Made by a program: the position numbers and the translations under genes
The notes under the pieces: generated by a model
The model's input: the letters and a program-made list of their open reading frames with translations, nothing else
What the model was told of the DNA's origin: nothing
Databases searched by the model: none
In this document: in pieces, positions 25,308 through 34,813 of the stretch
How the letters are laid out: each line of letters starts with the position of its first letter
Numbering within the stretch: the stretch's first letter is position 1
Assembly (NCBI GenBank): GCA_016704655.1
Contig: JADIZR010000005.1
Span: 124,001 to 188,000 of the forward strand
Direction: 5' to 3'
Length of the DNA stretch: 64,000 nucleotides
Source: Pseudomonadota bacterium
GTDB lineage: Bacteria > Pseudomonadota > Gammaproteobacteria > Steroidobacterales > Steroidobacteraceae

Positions 25308-26675
25308 TCAGCCCGGACCGTCCTTGAACTCAACGCCGTCCTTCATGACGAAGGGCACGCGCTTCAGCACGGTGACGTCGCTGAGCGGGTCGCCGTCGAC
25401 GGCGATGAGGTCGGCCCGCTTGCCAGGTTCGATCGTTCCCACGTCGGCCTGCAGGCCGAGCAGGTCCGCCGCATGGACGGTGGCCGCCTGCAGCGCCGCG
25501 GTCGGCGTCATGCCGTGCTTGATCATCAATTCGAATTCGTCGGCGTTGCGACCGTGCTTGCTTACGCCGGCGTCGGTGCCAAAGGCGATCTTGACGCCCC
25601 TGGGCACGGACTTGCGCAACGATTCGCCGGTCACCCTGATGCGCCATTCGACTTTCGCCCGCACCTGCGGCGAATACGCCTCGGGGTTCGCGGCCAGCCG
25701 CTCGATGTAACCGTTCACGGTGGAGAGCGTCGGCACATAGTAGGTGCCCGCCTTCACCATCAGCGCAATGCGTTCATCATCGAGCATCGTGCCATGCTCG
25801 ATGGAATCGACGCCGGCCATGAGCGCGACCTTGATGCCGTCCGCGCCGTGCGCATGCACCGCGACTTTCTTGCCATAGAGCCTTGCGGTTTCCACGATCG
25901 CTCGCGCCTCGTCGTCGAACATCTGCTGGCCGAGACCCGCGCCGACCTGGCTGTTGACGCCACCGGTCGTGGCGATCTTGATCACGTCCACGCCGCGGCC
26001 CACCTGGATCCGCACGGCGCGGCGACAGGACTCCACGCTGTCGCACAGGTTGTCGTGCGCGTGCAGCACCTCACGAAAGTCCTCGCGGTAGCCGAGCGCT
26101 GCGTCCATGTGCCCTGAGGTCGTCGAGATCGACCGTCCCGCGTCGACGATGTTCGGCCCCACCACCTTGCCCGCGCGGATCGCGTCCCGCAATGCGAGCG
26201 TGACGCCGTTGCCGTCGCCGAGGTTGCGGACCGTGGTGAAGCCTGCGCGCAGCGTCTTGTGCGCATTGGCAAGCGCGTTGTACGCGAGCTCGGCATCCTC
26301 CGCCTGCACGTCCTCGAGCTGTCCCATCTGCCCGCCCGTATCCGAAACCAGGTGCACGTGACTGTCGATCAGTCCCGGCAGCACGAAGCGCGAGCGCTGG
26401 TCGACGACGCGCTGACTGCCCGGCACGTCGATGAATCCATCGAGCACGTCGCTTATACGCCCGTCACGGATGACGATCGTGCTCGGCCCACGTGGCGCCT
26501 TGCCCGGGTGATCGAGCAGTCGCCCGGCATGGACCACGACGATGGTCTGCGGCGTCGTCTTGGCGCCTCGAACCGCATTCGCAGGTGGCGGATCGGCCGC
26601 CCAGGCAGATCCCGCCGCCGCTACAGCAAGCAAGGCGGTAAACAGGGTGCGAAGCGGGGTCGACGTGTGGTGCAC
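25308..26675 (-). CDS. Secreted metal-dependent amidohydrolase (Xaa-Pro dipeptidase/imidazolonepropionase-like)
   Basis: A 455-residue amidohydrolase with a signal peptide (MHHTSTPLRTLFTALLAVAAAGSAWA). Metal-site motifs are in order: HVHLVSD, the lysine/histidine region 'VAVHAHGADGI', SIEHGT and 'IAFGTDAGV'. This set is typical of periplasmic enzymes that cut dipeptides or N-acyl amino acids. The dense packing with DUF938 (9-base gap) suggests one transcript. Divergent from gamma-glutamyltransferase, so both may process small peptides in the periplasm (inference). Confidence 0.85.
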   Translation of the reverse strand: MHHTSTPLRTLFTALLAVAAAGSAWAADPPPANAVRGAKTTPQTIVVVHAGRLLDHPGKAPRGPSTIVIRDGRISDVLDGFIDVPGSQRVVDQRSRFVLPGLIDSHVHLVSDTGGQMGQLEDVQAEDAELAYNALANAHKTLRAGFTTVRNLGDGNGVTLALRDAIRAGKVVGPNIVDAGRSISTTSGHMDAALGYREDFREVLHAHDNLCDSVESCRRAVRIQVGRGVDVIKIATTGGVNSQVGAGLGQQMFDDEARAIVETARLYGKKVAVHAHGADGIKVALMAGVDSIEHGTMLDDERIALMVKAGTYYVPTLSTVNGYIERLAANPEAYSPQVRAKVEWRIRVTGESLRKSVPRGVKIAFGTDAGVSKHGRNADEFELMIKHGMTPTAALQAATVHAADLLGLQADVGTIEPGKRADLIAVDGDPLSDVTVLKRVPFVMKDGVEFKDGPG

Positions 26676-26746
26676 AGGCAGTCTCGACGGCTGGAGGCCG
26701 GACAGTCTATTGTCGATGCCCTCGCAACGTCCATGCCCTGCCGAAC

Positions 26747-28534
26747 ATGCCCATCCTCGACCGCTGCCACGCCCGGGGCGCGCCTGTCGCCCTGTTCGCC
26801 CTGTTCGCCCTGCTCACATTGGGCGCTGCCGGGTGCCGCCATGCGCCAGCCTCCGCTGACTCCGCCGCGGTAAGCAAGCCGCCTGCCTCGCACGCGATCC
26901 CGGCTCCGCACGTCAAGCTGACACCGGGCGTGGCCGCCGCGAATCCGCTTGCCGTCGAGGCGGGGCTCGAAGTCCTGCGCGCCGGTGGCGGGGCTGCCGA
27001 TGCCGCGGTTGCCGTACAGGCGGCGCTGGGACTCGTCGAGCCACAGAGCTCGGGCCTGGGCGGCGGTGCCTTCCTGCTCTATTACGATGCGCAAACCGGT
27101 GCGATTACCGCGTTCGACGGACGTGAGACTGCCCCGGCCGCTGCGACCCCCGGCATGTTTCTGGACGACAATGGCGCACCGCTTTCGTATCAGGATGCAG
27201 TCACGAGCGGACGCTCGACGGGCGTGCCGGGCGCCGTCGCGATGCTGGGCCTCGTGCACTCAAAGCACGGCCGGTTGCCGTGGCAGTCATTGTTCGACGC
27301 ACCGATACGCGCGGCCGAGCAGGGCTTCGTGGTGCCGCAGCGACTGGGACGATTCGCCAACAGCACGTTCGCGCAGGCGACGCTGCCGGACGCACGCGCG
27401 CTGTTCTCCAGGCCCGACGGCACGATCGTGCAGGCGGGCGACACGCTGCGCAACCCGGCCTACGCGGAAACACTGCGTACGATCGCCACGCGCGGACCTC
27501 GTGCATTGCTCGAGGGCCCGCTCGCGGAACAGATCGTCGCGCGCACGCAGGCCGAGCCTCGCCCCGGTACGTTGACGCTCGCGGCCTTTCAACCCGCCGA
27601 AGTGCAGCCCTTGTGCCGCACGTTCCGCATCTACGTGGTCTGCGTGCCACCGCCACCATCGAGCGGTGTCGGCGTGCTCGAAGTGCTGGGATTGCTCGAA
27701 CGCACGGACATTGCGTCGCGTGGACCGATGGATCCGCAGGCGTGGCTGCTGTTCGCCGAGGCGAGCCGGCTGATGTATGCCGATCGCGATCGTTACGTGG
27801 CCGATCCGCGGTTCGTCGCCGTCCCCGTCGAAGGCATGCTCGACCAGGGCTATCTCGACAGCCGCGCGCAACTGATCGGTGACCGCGCTACTGCTGGCGC
27901 TCCCGAGGCAGGCACTCCGCCCGGTGCCGTGATGACGCGCTCAGGCTTCGACGCGACGAACGAGGTGCCCGGCACAAGCCACTTCGTCATCGTCGACGAC
28001 CAGGGCGACGTGATCTCGATGACCACCTCGGTGGAGTCGCTGTTCGGCTCGGGACGCGCAGTCGGCGGATTTTTCCTGAACAACCAGCTCACTGACTTCT
28101 CGTTCACGGCCGTCGACGCCGCCGGTCGCCCCGTGGCGAATGCCGTCGCTGGCGGCAAGCGGCCTCGGTCTTCGATGTCGCCGGCGATCGTGCTGCGCAA
28201 GGCGGACGGCGCGTTCGTGGCCGCGGTCGGTTCGCCGGGCGGCTCGGCCATCCTCGCCTACAACGCCAAGGTGCTGATCGGACTGCTGGCCTGGGACCTG
28301 CCGCTGCAGGACGCGATCAACCTTCCCAACCTGATCGCGCGCGGCGCCGATTTTTACGGCGAGATGCCGCGCATTTCTGCCGAACTGTCGGCGCAGCTGG
28401 CGGCCAGGGGCGTCGCGCTCAAGTCGGGGCGAGGCGAAGAATCCGGCCTGCACGGCGTGGCCGTGCGCGGCAATCCGCCGGCGTTCGAGACGGGTGCCGA
28501 TCCGCGACGCGAGGGAGTCTGGAAGCCGCAATAG
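26747..28534 (+). CDS. ggt: Gamma-glutamyltransferase, lipoprotein type
   Basis: A 595-residue precursor. A signal peptide with lipobox LGAAGC is followed by the large-subunit start (HVKLTPGVAAANPLAVEAGL), 'GGGAADAAVAVQAALGLVEP' and 'SSGLGGGAFLLYYD'; the autoprocessing/catalytic Thr is in EVPGTSHFVIVD, where the precursor splits into two subunits. The product would take glutathione or gamma-glutamyl peptides apart in the periplasm. Ends 3 bases before the convergent symporter gene's stop. Divergent from the amidohydrolase. Confidence 0.9.
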   Translation: MPILDRCHARGAPVALFALFALLTLGAAGCRHAPASADSAAVSKPPASHAIPAPHVKLTPGVAAANPLAVEAGLEVLRAGGGAADAAVAVQAALGLVEPQSSGLGGGAFLLYYDAQTGAITAFDGRETAPAAATPGMFLDDNGAPLSYQDAVTSGRSTGVPGAVAMLGLVHSKHGRLPWQSLFDAPIRAAEQGFVVPQRLGRFANSTFAQATLPDARALFSRPDGTIVQAGDTLRNPAYAETLRTIATRGPRALLEGPLAEQIVARTQAEPRPGTLTLAAFQPAEVQPLCRTFRIYVVCVPPPPSSGVGVLEVLGLLERTDIASRGPMDPQAWLLFAEASRLMYADRDRYVADPRFVAVPVEGMLDQGYLDSRAQLIGDRATAGAPEAGTPPGAVMTRSGFDATNEVPGTSHFVIVDDQGDVISMTTSVESLFGSGRAVGGFFLNNQLTDFSFTAVDAAGRPVANAVAGGKRPRSSMSPAIVLRKADGAFVAAVGSPGGSAILAYNAKVLIGLLAWDLPLQDAINLPNLIARGADFYGEMPRISAELSAQLAARGVALKSGRGEESGLHGVAVRGNPPAFETGADPRREGVWKPQ

Positions 28535-28537
28535 CCG

Positions 28538-29887
28538 TCAGTCCTGCAGGGCCCTGGCGAGACCTGCGCGCGTCAATTGCACCACGACCGGCGACAGTGC
28601 CAGCAGCGCGATCAGGTTCGGAATCGCCATCAGCGCGTTGAGCGTGTCGGCGATGGTCCACGCGAGGTCGAGCTGCGTGACCGCACCGAAGAACACCATG
28701 ATCGTCCACACGATGCGGTACGGCATGATCGACCAGTCGCCCACCAGGTACTGCCAGCAGCGCTCGCCGTAGTACGCCCAGCCGAGGATGGTCGTGAGCG
28801 CGAAAATACCCAGCGCGACCGCGACGAGTTCGCCGCCGATGCCGGGCATCGCCGACTGGAACGCGGCTTGCGTGAGTGCGGCGCCCGTCTTGCCGGACTG
28901 CCAGGCGCCCGAGACCACGATCGCAAGTCCCGTCATCGTGCAGACCACGAGGGTGTCGAGAAACGTGCCCATCATGCCGATCAGGCCGCTGCGCACGGGA
29001 TCGTTGCTCATGCCCGCCGCCTGGGCGATGCCGGCCGTGCCGAGACCGGCTTCGTTCGAGAAAATGCCGCGCGCCACGCCGTAGCGGATGGCCGCTATCA
29101 TCGCCGCGCCGGCGAAGCCGCCGACCGCGGCAGTGCCCGTGAAAGCCGTTGCGAAAATGAGCGCAAAGGCAGCCGGGATTGACTGCCAATGGAAGACCAG
29201 AACGATCGTCGCCGCGACCATGTACCCGATCGCCATGAACGGGACGAGCCAGTTCGCGACCGCCGCGATGCGCTTGATGCCGCCGAGGATGACCGCACCC
29301 GTGACGACGGTCAGCACGACGCCGGTGACCAGCGGGGTGATGTTGAACGAACCCTGCATTGCGGCCGCGATGCTGTTCGACTGCACCATGTTGCCGATAC
29401 CGAACCCGGCCAGGCCGCCGAACAGCGCAAACGTGGCGCCAAGCCAGGCCCAGCGCGGGCCGAGTCCGTTGCGAATGGCGTACATCGGGCCACCGACGAA
29501 ACGTCCCTTCGCGTCACGCTCGCGGAAGTGCACGGCCAGCAGCACCTCGGCGTACTTGGTGGCCATGCCGACGAGCGCCGTCATCCACATCCAGAACACC
29601 GCGCCGGGGCCGCCGAGCGCGACAGCCGTGGCCACGCCCGCGATGTTGCCGACACCGATGGTCGCGGCAAGGCATGTCATCAGCGCCGCGTACGGGCTGA
29701 CCTCGCCGTGGGCTTCGTCACCGCCCCGGCCGCTCCATACCAGCCGCAGGCCGGCAGCGATCTTGCGCACCGGCATGCCGCCGAGCCGCACCTGCAGATA
29801 CAAACCCGTGCCGAGGATCAGCACCAGCATGGCCGGGCCCCAGACGAACGAGTCGAGGGTGTTGATCCAGTCGGTGAACGTTGTCAT
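28538..29887 (-). CDS. Sodium:alanine/glycine symporter (AGCS family)
   Basis: A 449-residue membrane protein of about ten to eleven spans. The N-terminus 'LDSFVWGPAMLVLILGTGLYLQVRLGG' and motifs 'TCLAATIGVGNIAGVATAV', 'GPGAVFWMWMTALVGMATKY' and 'EAGLGTAGIAQAAG' mark the AGCS family, which imports alanine or glycine with sodium. Downstream end lies 3 bases from ggt's stop; together with ggt and the amidohydrolase it could scavenge amino acids from peptides (inference). Confidence 0.9.
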   Translation of the reverse strand: MTTFTDWINTLDSFVWGPAMLVLILGTGLYLQVRLGGMPVRKIAAGLRLVWSGRGGDEAHGEVSPYAALMTCLAATIGVGNIAGVATAVALGGPGAVFWMWMTALVGMATKYAEVLLAVHFRERDAKGRFVGGPMYAIRNGLGPRWAWLGATFALFGGLAGFGIGNMVQSNSIAAAMQGSFNITPLVTGVVLTVVTGAVILGGIKRIAAVANWLVPFMAIGYMVAATIVLVFHWQSIPAAFALIFATAFTGTAAVGGFAGAAMIAAIRYGVARGIFSNEAGLGTAGIAQAAGMSNDPVRSGLIGMMGTFLDTLVVCTMTGLAIVVSGAWQSGKTGAALTQAAFQSAMPGIGGELVAVALGIFALTTILGWAYYGERCWQYLVGDWSIMPYRIVWTIMVFFGAVTQLDLAWTIADTLNALMAIPNLIALLALSPVVVQLTRAGLARALQD

Positions 29888-29949
29888 GAACTCCCCTGTG
29901 CGCGAAATTCCCGGACGGTCGCCGCCGTCCTGGCGTGCCGCACGTTACC

Positions 29950-30906
29950 TCAGTTCACCGTCGCGCGACAGCGCGCCACGCCGGCGTCCTGCACGCGCCC
30001 CTCGACGTCGATGAAGCGCCACGAGTAGCTCCCGCGCTCGAGCGACAGTTGCAGCACGCCGTGCTCGAGCACGCGTGCCTGGCTGCGGTACGGCGGCTTC
30101 CAGAAGCCGTAAAGCGTTGCGCCTCCAGTGCCGACGACGAATTGCCGCGGCGCCTGGCCGTCGCCCGGCGGCTGCCCTGCCGCGTCGAGTGGATCGAAGC
30201 GCTCGTAGAAATGCTCGTGTCCGCTCAGCACCAGGTCGGCGCCATGGCGGTCGATCAGTTGCCAGAAGGGTCGCATCTTGTCACCCGAACCCCGATGGAA
30301 GCCCGACGAGTACAACGGCGCATGCCACATGACGAGCAGGCAGCCTGGCGTCCGCGCAGCCGCTTGCGCATCTTCAGCGAAGAGCCGATCCAGCCACTCG
30401 AACTGCGCCCGCAACGCGCTGCCGTCGACATTGCTGTCGAGCGCGATCAGCCGCCAGTCCTCGGTCAACGCGCGGCTGTACGCGATGAAGCCGCCGTCGC
30501 GCAGGACGTCGGCACCGAAGTACTCGCTGAAATCACCGGCGTTGCCGCGCACGTAATCATGGTTGCCGGGAGTAGCCAGCGTCATCGCACGGTGTCGCCC
30601 CCACGTCGGCTCGTAGCACGAGGCGAGCGCATGCGCGTCGGCCAGTGGATAAGCCATGTCGCCGAGACCGAGCACCAGCGCGCCGTCGGGCACGAGCTGC
30701 GACGTACGCTCAGCCATCGAATCCGCAGGTGCACGGTGCTTGCAGTCGGCGATATCGCCGACGGCGTAGACCTGCAGGCCGTCCGTCGGCATCGCAGGCA
30801 CGGCCGACGACACCGGTGGCCGGGTGGTTGCGATACAACCGGCGAGTACCAGCACTGCGACGAGCGCAGCACTGGTACGGCCGGAGACAAATGCGCGCTT
30901 CATCAT
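29950..30906 (-). CDS. Metallophosphoesterase lipoprotein (purple acid phosphatase-like)
   Basis: A 318-residue lipoprotein (lipobox VLAGC) with a calcineurin-like phosphoesterase domain: 'VGDIADC', 'LGLGDMAYPL', 'TPGNHDYV', the histidine of 'VMWHAPLY' and 'SGHEHFYER', in order and with the metal-binding residues. Such enzymes hydrolyse phosphomonoesters outside the cytoplasm. An ATG pair at 30906/30903 leaves the exact start open. Parallel to the VOC gene 24 bases upstream. Confidence 0.9.
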   Translation of the reverse strand: MMKRAFVSGRTSAALVAVLVLAGCIATTRPPVSSAVPAMPTDGLQVYAVGDIADCKHRAPADSMAERTSQLVPDGALVLGLGDMAYPLADAHALASCYEPTWGRHRAMTLATPGNHDYVRGNAGDFSEYFGADVLRDGGFIAYSRALTEDWRLIALDSNVDGSALRAQFEWLDRLFAEDAQAAARTPGCLLVMWHAPLYSSGFHRGSGDKMRPFWQLIDRHGADLVLSGHEHFYERFDPLDAAGQPPGDGQAPRQFVVGTGGATLYGFWKPPYRSQARVLEHGVLQLSLERGSYSWRFIDVEGRVQDAGVARCRATVN

Positions 30907-30930
30907 CCGACGGAGCGTCCCGCGGATCGG

Positions 30931-31287
30931 TCAGCCGGTCTTCCAGCAGTAGCAGTTGAGCTTGTGACCATCGAGGTCCCGGAAATAACCCGCGTAAAAC
31001 CCGTCGGTGCCGCGCGGACCCGGGGCGCCTTCGTCCTTCCCGCCGAGTGCGATTGCCTGTTGATGGACTTCGTCCACTTTCGCGTTGCTGTCGACGACCA
31101 GCGCGACCATCACGCCGTTGCCGCACGAGGCCGGCCTGCCGTCATACGGCTTGATGACACCCAGCGCAGGCTTGTCGAGGGACACGGCCCACGCCACCAT
31201 GGTCTGGACTCCTGAACCGGCCGGCCCAGCAGCTGTCGTAGAGGCCGCGAGGATGTCGTTCGAGCCCAGCGTGACATATCCGATCAT
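30931..31287 (-). CDS. VOC family (glyoxalase-like) protein with an irregular N-terminal part
   Basis: A 118-residue one-half VOC-fold protein. The first strand (MIGYVTLGSND) and the whole second half ('KPALGVIKPYDGRPASCGNGVMVALVVDS', 'GFYAGYFRDLDGHKLNCY') match a common glyoxalase-like family. Residues 12-30 do not: where the family has a 'AFYDxLL' helix the protein reads ILAASTTAAGPAG, while a neighbouring frame across the same bases reads LYDS, suggesting a local double frameshift. Function is unknown; the metal ligands cannot be judged in the damaged part. Confidence 0.7.
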   Translation of the reverse strand: MIGYVTLGSNDILAASTTAAGPAGSGVQTMVAWAVSLDKPALGVIKPYDGRPASCGNGVMVALVVDSNAKVDEVHQQAIALGGKDEGAPGPRGTDGFYAGYFRDLDGHKLNCYCWKTG

Positions 31288-31362
31288 TGGTGTGCGCTCC
31301 CTTCGGTATCATTCGGGTATCGGCGCGTCCGGCATGGACGGTCGCAGCCCGGGAGAGTGTGC

Positions 31363-32076
31363 GTGACGAACGGGTCCGAAGGAAAGCACGAAACTTCGCT
31401 GCTGCAGCAGGTCGAGGGCGCCGAGAAACTCTTCTTGTCCGGTCGGCGCAACCGCGCCGCCGACCTCGAAAGCGCCGTGCGCTTCTTCCTGGAATTCCTG
31501 CACGGCTTCGAAAGCTTCGAATTCCAGCAGCGGTGCGTCACGGTTTTCGGTTCAGCACGCTTTCGCGAAGACCATCGCTACTACCAGCTGGCGCGTGAGG
31601 TCGGGTTCGAGCTGGGCAAAGCCGGCTTCGCCGTGATGACGGGCGGTGGATCGGGAATCATGGAGGCCGCCAATCGTGGCGCGCGCGAGGCCGGCGCCTT
31701 GAGCCTCGGCTGCAACATCCGGCTGCCGCGCGAGCAGAAGCCCAACGACTACCTCGACCGCTTCATCGGCTTCGAGCATTTCTTCGTGCGCAAGGTGATG
31801 CTCGTCAAGTACTCGTGCGCGTTCGTCGTGATGCCGGGCGGCTATGGCACGCTCGACGAAGCGTTCGAACTCGCCACGCTGGTGCAGAATGGCAAGATCG
31901 AGCGCTTTCCGCTGATCGCGGTAGGGAGGGACTTCTGGGGCGAGATGCAGCGGTTCCTCGATCAGACGCTGGTCGGCGCAGGAACCATCACGCGCGACGA
32001 GCTCGGGCTCTTGCGTCTCGCGGAGACGGCAGAAGAGGTCGTTCGCATCGCGCGCGAGGCGCCAGGGAACGGATGA
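31363..32076 (+). CDS. LOG family protein (cytokinin riboside 5'-monophosphate phosphoribohydrolase-like, TIGR00730)
   Basis: A 237-residue Rossmann-type protein. It has the LOG landmarks 'VFGSARF', 'VMTGGGSGIMEAANRGA' and PGGYGTLDE. LOG enzymes remove ribose phosphate from purine nucleotides, e.g. 5'-monophosphate substrates. The GTG at 31363 is preferred because GGGAGAG lies 6 bases before it; an earlier GTG at 31357 is too close to that site. Divergent from the VOC gene with 75 bases between start codons. Confidence 0.85.
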   Translation: MTNGSEGKHETSLLQQVEGAEKLFLSGRRNRAADLESAVRFFLEFLHGFESFEFQQRCVTVFGSARFREDHRYYQLAREVGFELGKAGFAVMTGGGSGIMEAANRGAREAGALSLGCNIRLPREQKPNDYLDRFIGFEHFFVRKVMLVKYSCAFVVMPGGYGTLDEAFELATLVQNGKIERFPLIAVGRDFWGEMQRFLDQTLVGAGTITRDELGLLRLAETAEEVVRIAREAPGNG

Positions 32077-32133
32077 AATCGTTCGGGGACTGGCCAGGCA
32101 CCGTAGCCCGGTGTCGTTCGCGGCGGCGTGCCT

Positions 32134-32655
32134 TCAACCCGTCAGCAGCCCTTCGAGCAAGCGCCAGCGTTGCAGCTTCTGCGCAAATCGCAGCGACGCG
32201 TGTGCCGGACTCGTCGATGGCAGCAGATGCAGGGGCAGCGACGACAGCGGTTCGGGCAGGATGGGTCGCACCCTGCGCACATACAGTCGATGGGCCGTAC
32301 CGCCGTTGACACAGACGTGGGCGATACGGGGATGCTCGCGGAAAAAGCGCTTGAAGTCGTTGGTCACGACGGTCTTCAGGTCGATCGCGGCATCGAGACT
32401 GCCGGGACGCACCGCTTCCTGGCACACGTCCCACAGCGCAATCCCACTCGCGCGCAGTCGATCGGCCCGCTCAGCATAGGGAACGCCGGGTCCCGCAACG
32501 AAGAGTTCGCCCATGATGCGCCAGAAGGCGTTGTGCGGCTGCGCGTAATACTGACCTGCCGCGAGCGAGGCCACACCAGGCAGTGAACCGAGGATCAGGA
32601 CGCGCGCGTCTGGCGCCGCAATCGGCGGGAAGCCTCCGGTCGCCACCTTCCTCAA
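32134..32655 (-). CDS. DNA-deoxyinosine glycosylase (uracil-DNA glycosylase superfamily)
   Basis: A 173-residue member of the uracil-DNA glycosylase superfamily, deoxyinosine-specific branch. The landmarks are present: 'LILGSLPGVASL', 'YYAQPHNAFWRIMGELF', 'GIALWDV', the asparagine strand 'VCVNGGTAHRLY', and LPSTSPAHA. It would remove hypoxanthine from DNA to start base excision repair. The start codon overlaps the acyl-CoA dehydrogenase stop (32652-32655), giving translational coupling with a functionally unrelated gene. Confidence 0.85.
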   Translation of the reverse strand: MRKVATGGFPPIAAPDARVLILGSLPGVASLAAGQYYAQPHNAFWRIMGELFVAGPGVPYAERADRLRASGIALWDVCQEAVRPGSLDAAIDLKTVVTNDFKRFFREHPRIAHVCVNGGTAHRLYVRRVRPILPEPLSSLPLHLLPSTSPAHASLRFAQKLQRWRLLEGLLTG

Positions 32656-34622
32656 GCCGCTTCGTCGCGTTGCGGCGTCTTTCGCTCCTCAGCCTTGCGC
32701 GCAGCCAGGTCCCGCGCCGGGTGCTCGTAGTCGTTCTTCTCCCAGTCGCGGTACTGCGGCGGAATCGGGTTCATCGAGCCATCGGCGAGCCAGCCCAGGC
32801 TGCCGTCCATGAACAGCCCGGCGACTTTGCGATAGGAGCGGTTGTTGTTCGACTTCACGGCACGGAAATTCGCCTCGATGCGTCGCCGCGCCTCGCGACA
32901 GAAGAGGTCCGCCAGTTCCTGGGGACTCTGGTCCGTCGCGTTCTCCCCGAGCAGGTGGTCCGCGTACGACAGCGTGGTCGACATGACGAACAGGTCGACG
33001 CCTACATCGACGAAATTGCCGAGGATCAACTGCTCCTTCTCGAGCTTCGGGCCGAACCTGGCCATGGTGGCGAACAGCCGCCGGGCCAGCAGCTTGCTGG
33101 TCTTGCCCGCGTAGGCGAGGTGCTTGCGGTTCACCTCGCTGAGGTGCCTGGCCTCGAAGTGATGGCCGGTCTCGGGCATGAACAGCTTCGGCAGCCACGT
33201 CGAGTAGAACCCGGCGGCCTTCATCATCGCCTCGCCCTTGCCGATCTTCTGGCCGGGCTTGGGCTGGAGAATCGGCATCACCAGCTTGAAATGGGTATCG
33301 AGCGCCTCGCGCGCCATGATCAGGTGCATGACCTGCGACGAGCCCTCGAAGATGCGCCCGACGCGCATGTCGCGGATCGCCATCTCGACACTGGTCGGTC
33401 GCTCCCCGCGCTCGTAGAGCGAAGTTGCGCGCTCATACCCGCGACCGCCGCGCACCTGCAGGTAGTCGTCGAGGATTCGATAGAGCGTCTCGGAACAAAA
33501 ATACTTGGCCGCCGCGGCCTCCAGCCTGATGTCGACGTTCTTGCGGTCGGCCAGCGCGCAGGTCAGGTACACCATGCTCTTCATCGCGAACAGGTGCGCG
33601 GCATAACTCGAGACCATCCTGGCGATGGCCTGGTGCTTGCCGACCGGCTGGCCCCACTGCTGCCGCGTGGTGACCCACCAGCGAGCGTCGTCGACGAAGG
33701 CCATGCCGACGCCGATGGCGGCGGCGGGCAAGCCCAACCGGCCGACGTTGAGGGTGGCCAGCGCGATCTTCAGGCCTTCCCCGGGCTTGCCGATGATGTT
33801 CTCCGCGGGCACCCGGACGTTCTTGAACGTGACCGAGCCATTGGCGATACCTCGCAGTCCCATGAATGTCGACCGCCGCACCCGCTCCACGCCCGGCCAC
33901 GCGGTCTCGACGACGAAGCACGAAATCTGCGGAATCTCCTTGCCGTTCGGCAGTACCTTGTCCGGGGTGCGCGCCAGCACGGCAATCAACGTCGTCTTCG
34001 GATCCGTGACATTCGTGCACCACTGCTTGTCGCCGTTCAGGATGAACGCCTTGCCGTCCTCGGTGGGCGTGGCCACGGTACCCATGCGCGCCGGGTCGGA
34101 GCCAACGTCGGGCTCGGTCAGAGCAAACGCGGAAATCTCGCCCTGCGCGAGGCGTGGCAGGTACTTGCGCTTCTGCTCCTCGGTACCGAACTCGCGTAAC
34201 GGCTGCGGCACGCCGATGCTCTGGTGCGCCGAAAGGTATGTGACCGTGTTGGAACAATAGCTCCCGATCATGCCCAGCACGCGCGCGTAATTGGTGATGG
34301 AGAAGCCGAGGCCACCGTATTCCCTCGGGATCTTCATGCCGAAGAGTCCGATTTCAGCCATCGCCTCCAGCGCGGCGGCCGGATACTCGCCCTGCTCGTC
34401 GATCTTATAGGGATCGACGTGCCGCTCGAGCACCTCACGCACCTTGACGAGGTACTCGTCGCCGATCTTCCGGTCCTCCGGCGACTGCGCCGGGAACGGA
34501 TGCACGAGGTCCCAGCGGAAGCTGCCCTTGAAGACCTCGGCCGTGAAACTGACGTTCTCCCACTCCGCCTGGCGGGCGTCCTCCGCCAGTTCCATTGCGA
34601 CGTCCCGCGCCTTCGTGTCCAT
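32652..34622 (-). CDS. Acyl-CoA dehydrogenase, long form (about 656 aa)
   Basis: A 656-residue FAD-dependent dehydrogenase for the first beta-oxidation step. The N-domain shows 'MKIPREYGGLGFSITNYARVL', the FAD site 'AFALTEPDVGSDPARM' (about 175-190), 'WCTNVTDPKTTLIAVLA' and the C-domain 'QVRGGRGYE' and 'RDMRVGRIFEGSSQVMHLIM'. A 200-residue C-terminal extension of unknown role marks the FadE-like long subfamily. It lies downstream of fadB and fadA on the same strand with a hairpin between, so it may have its own transcript. Substrate chain length is not known. Confidence 0.9.
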   Translation of the reverse strand: MDTKARDVAMELAEDARQAEWENVSFTAEVFKGSFRWDLVHPFPAQSPEDRKIGDEYLVKVREVLERHVDPYKIDEQGEYPAAALEAMAEIGLFGMKIPREYGGLGFSITNYARVLGMIGSYCSNTVTYLSAHQSIGVPQPLREFGTEEQKRKYLPRLAQGEISAFALTEPDVGSDPARMGTVATPTEDGKAFILNGDKQWCTNVTDPKTTLIAVLARTPDKVLPNGKEIPQISCFVVETAWPGVERVRRSTFMGLRGIANGSVTFKNVRVPAENIIGKPGEGLKIALATLNVGRLGLPAAAIGVGMAFVDDARWWVTTRQQWGQPVGKHQAIARMVSSYAAHLFAMKSMVYLTCALADRKNVDIRLEAAAAKYFCSETLYRILDDYLQVRGGRGYERATSLYERGERPTSVEMAIRDMRVGRIFEGSSQVMHLIMAREALDTHFKLVMPILQPKPGQKIGKGEAMMKAAGFYSTWLPKLFMPETGHHFEARHLSEVNRKHLAYAGKTSKLLARRLFATMARFGPKLEKEQLILGNFVDVGVDLFVMSTTLSYADHLLGENATDQSPQELADLFCREARRRIEANFRAVKSNNNRSYRKVAGLFMDGSLGWLADGSMNPIPPQYRDWEKNDYEHPARDLAARKAEERKTPQRDEAA

Positions 34623-34765
34623 ATGCCCTCCGCCCTGAAGATCAGCGGTCGGAATCTCGCTCCGGACGGCGCCCGCGACTATCGGGGCTTATGCGCAGGC
34701 CTGGGCCATGGCAAGTGCGGAAGCTACGCAACCGGGCCGCCGGGGCCAGGGCTGCCAGCCCGCCT

Positions 34766-34788
34766 CTCTCCCACTCAATGCGGGAGAG
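34766..34788 (-). terminator. Hairpin after fadA (minus strand)
   Basis: CTCTCCC (34766-34772) pairs with GGGAGAG (34782-34788) around a 9-base loop, 26 bases past the fadA stop on the minus strand. No U-tract, so it may slow rather than end transcription before the acyl-CoA dehydrogenase gene. Confidence 0.35.
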
Positions 34789-34813
34789 GGGCAGGAAGGG
34801 CGGAAGTGAGAGG

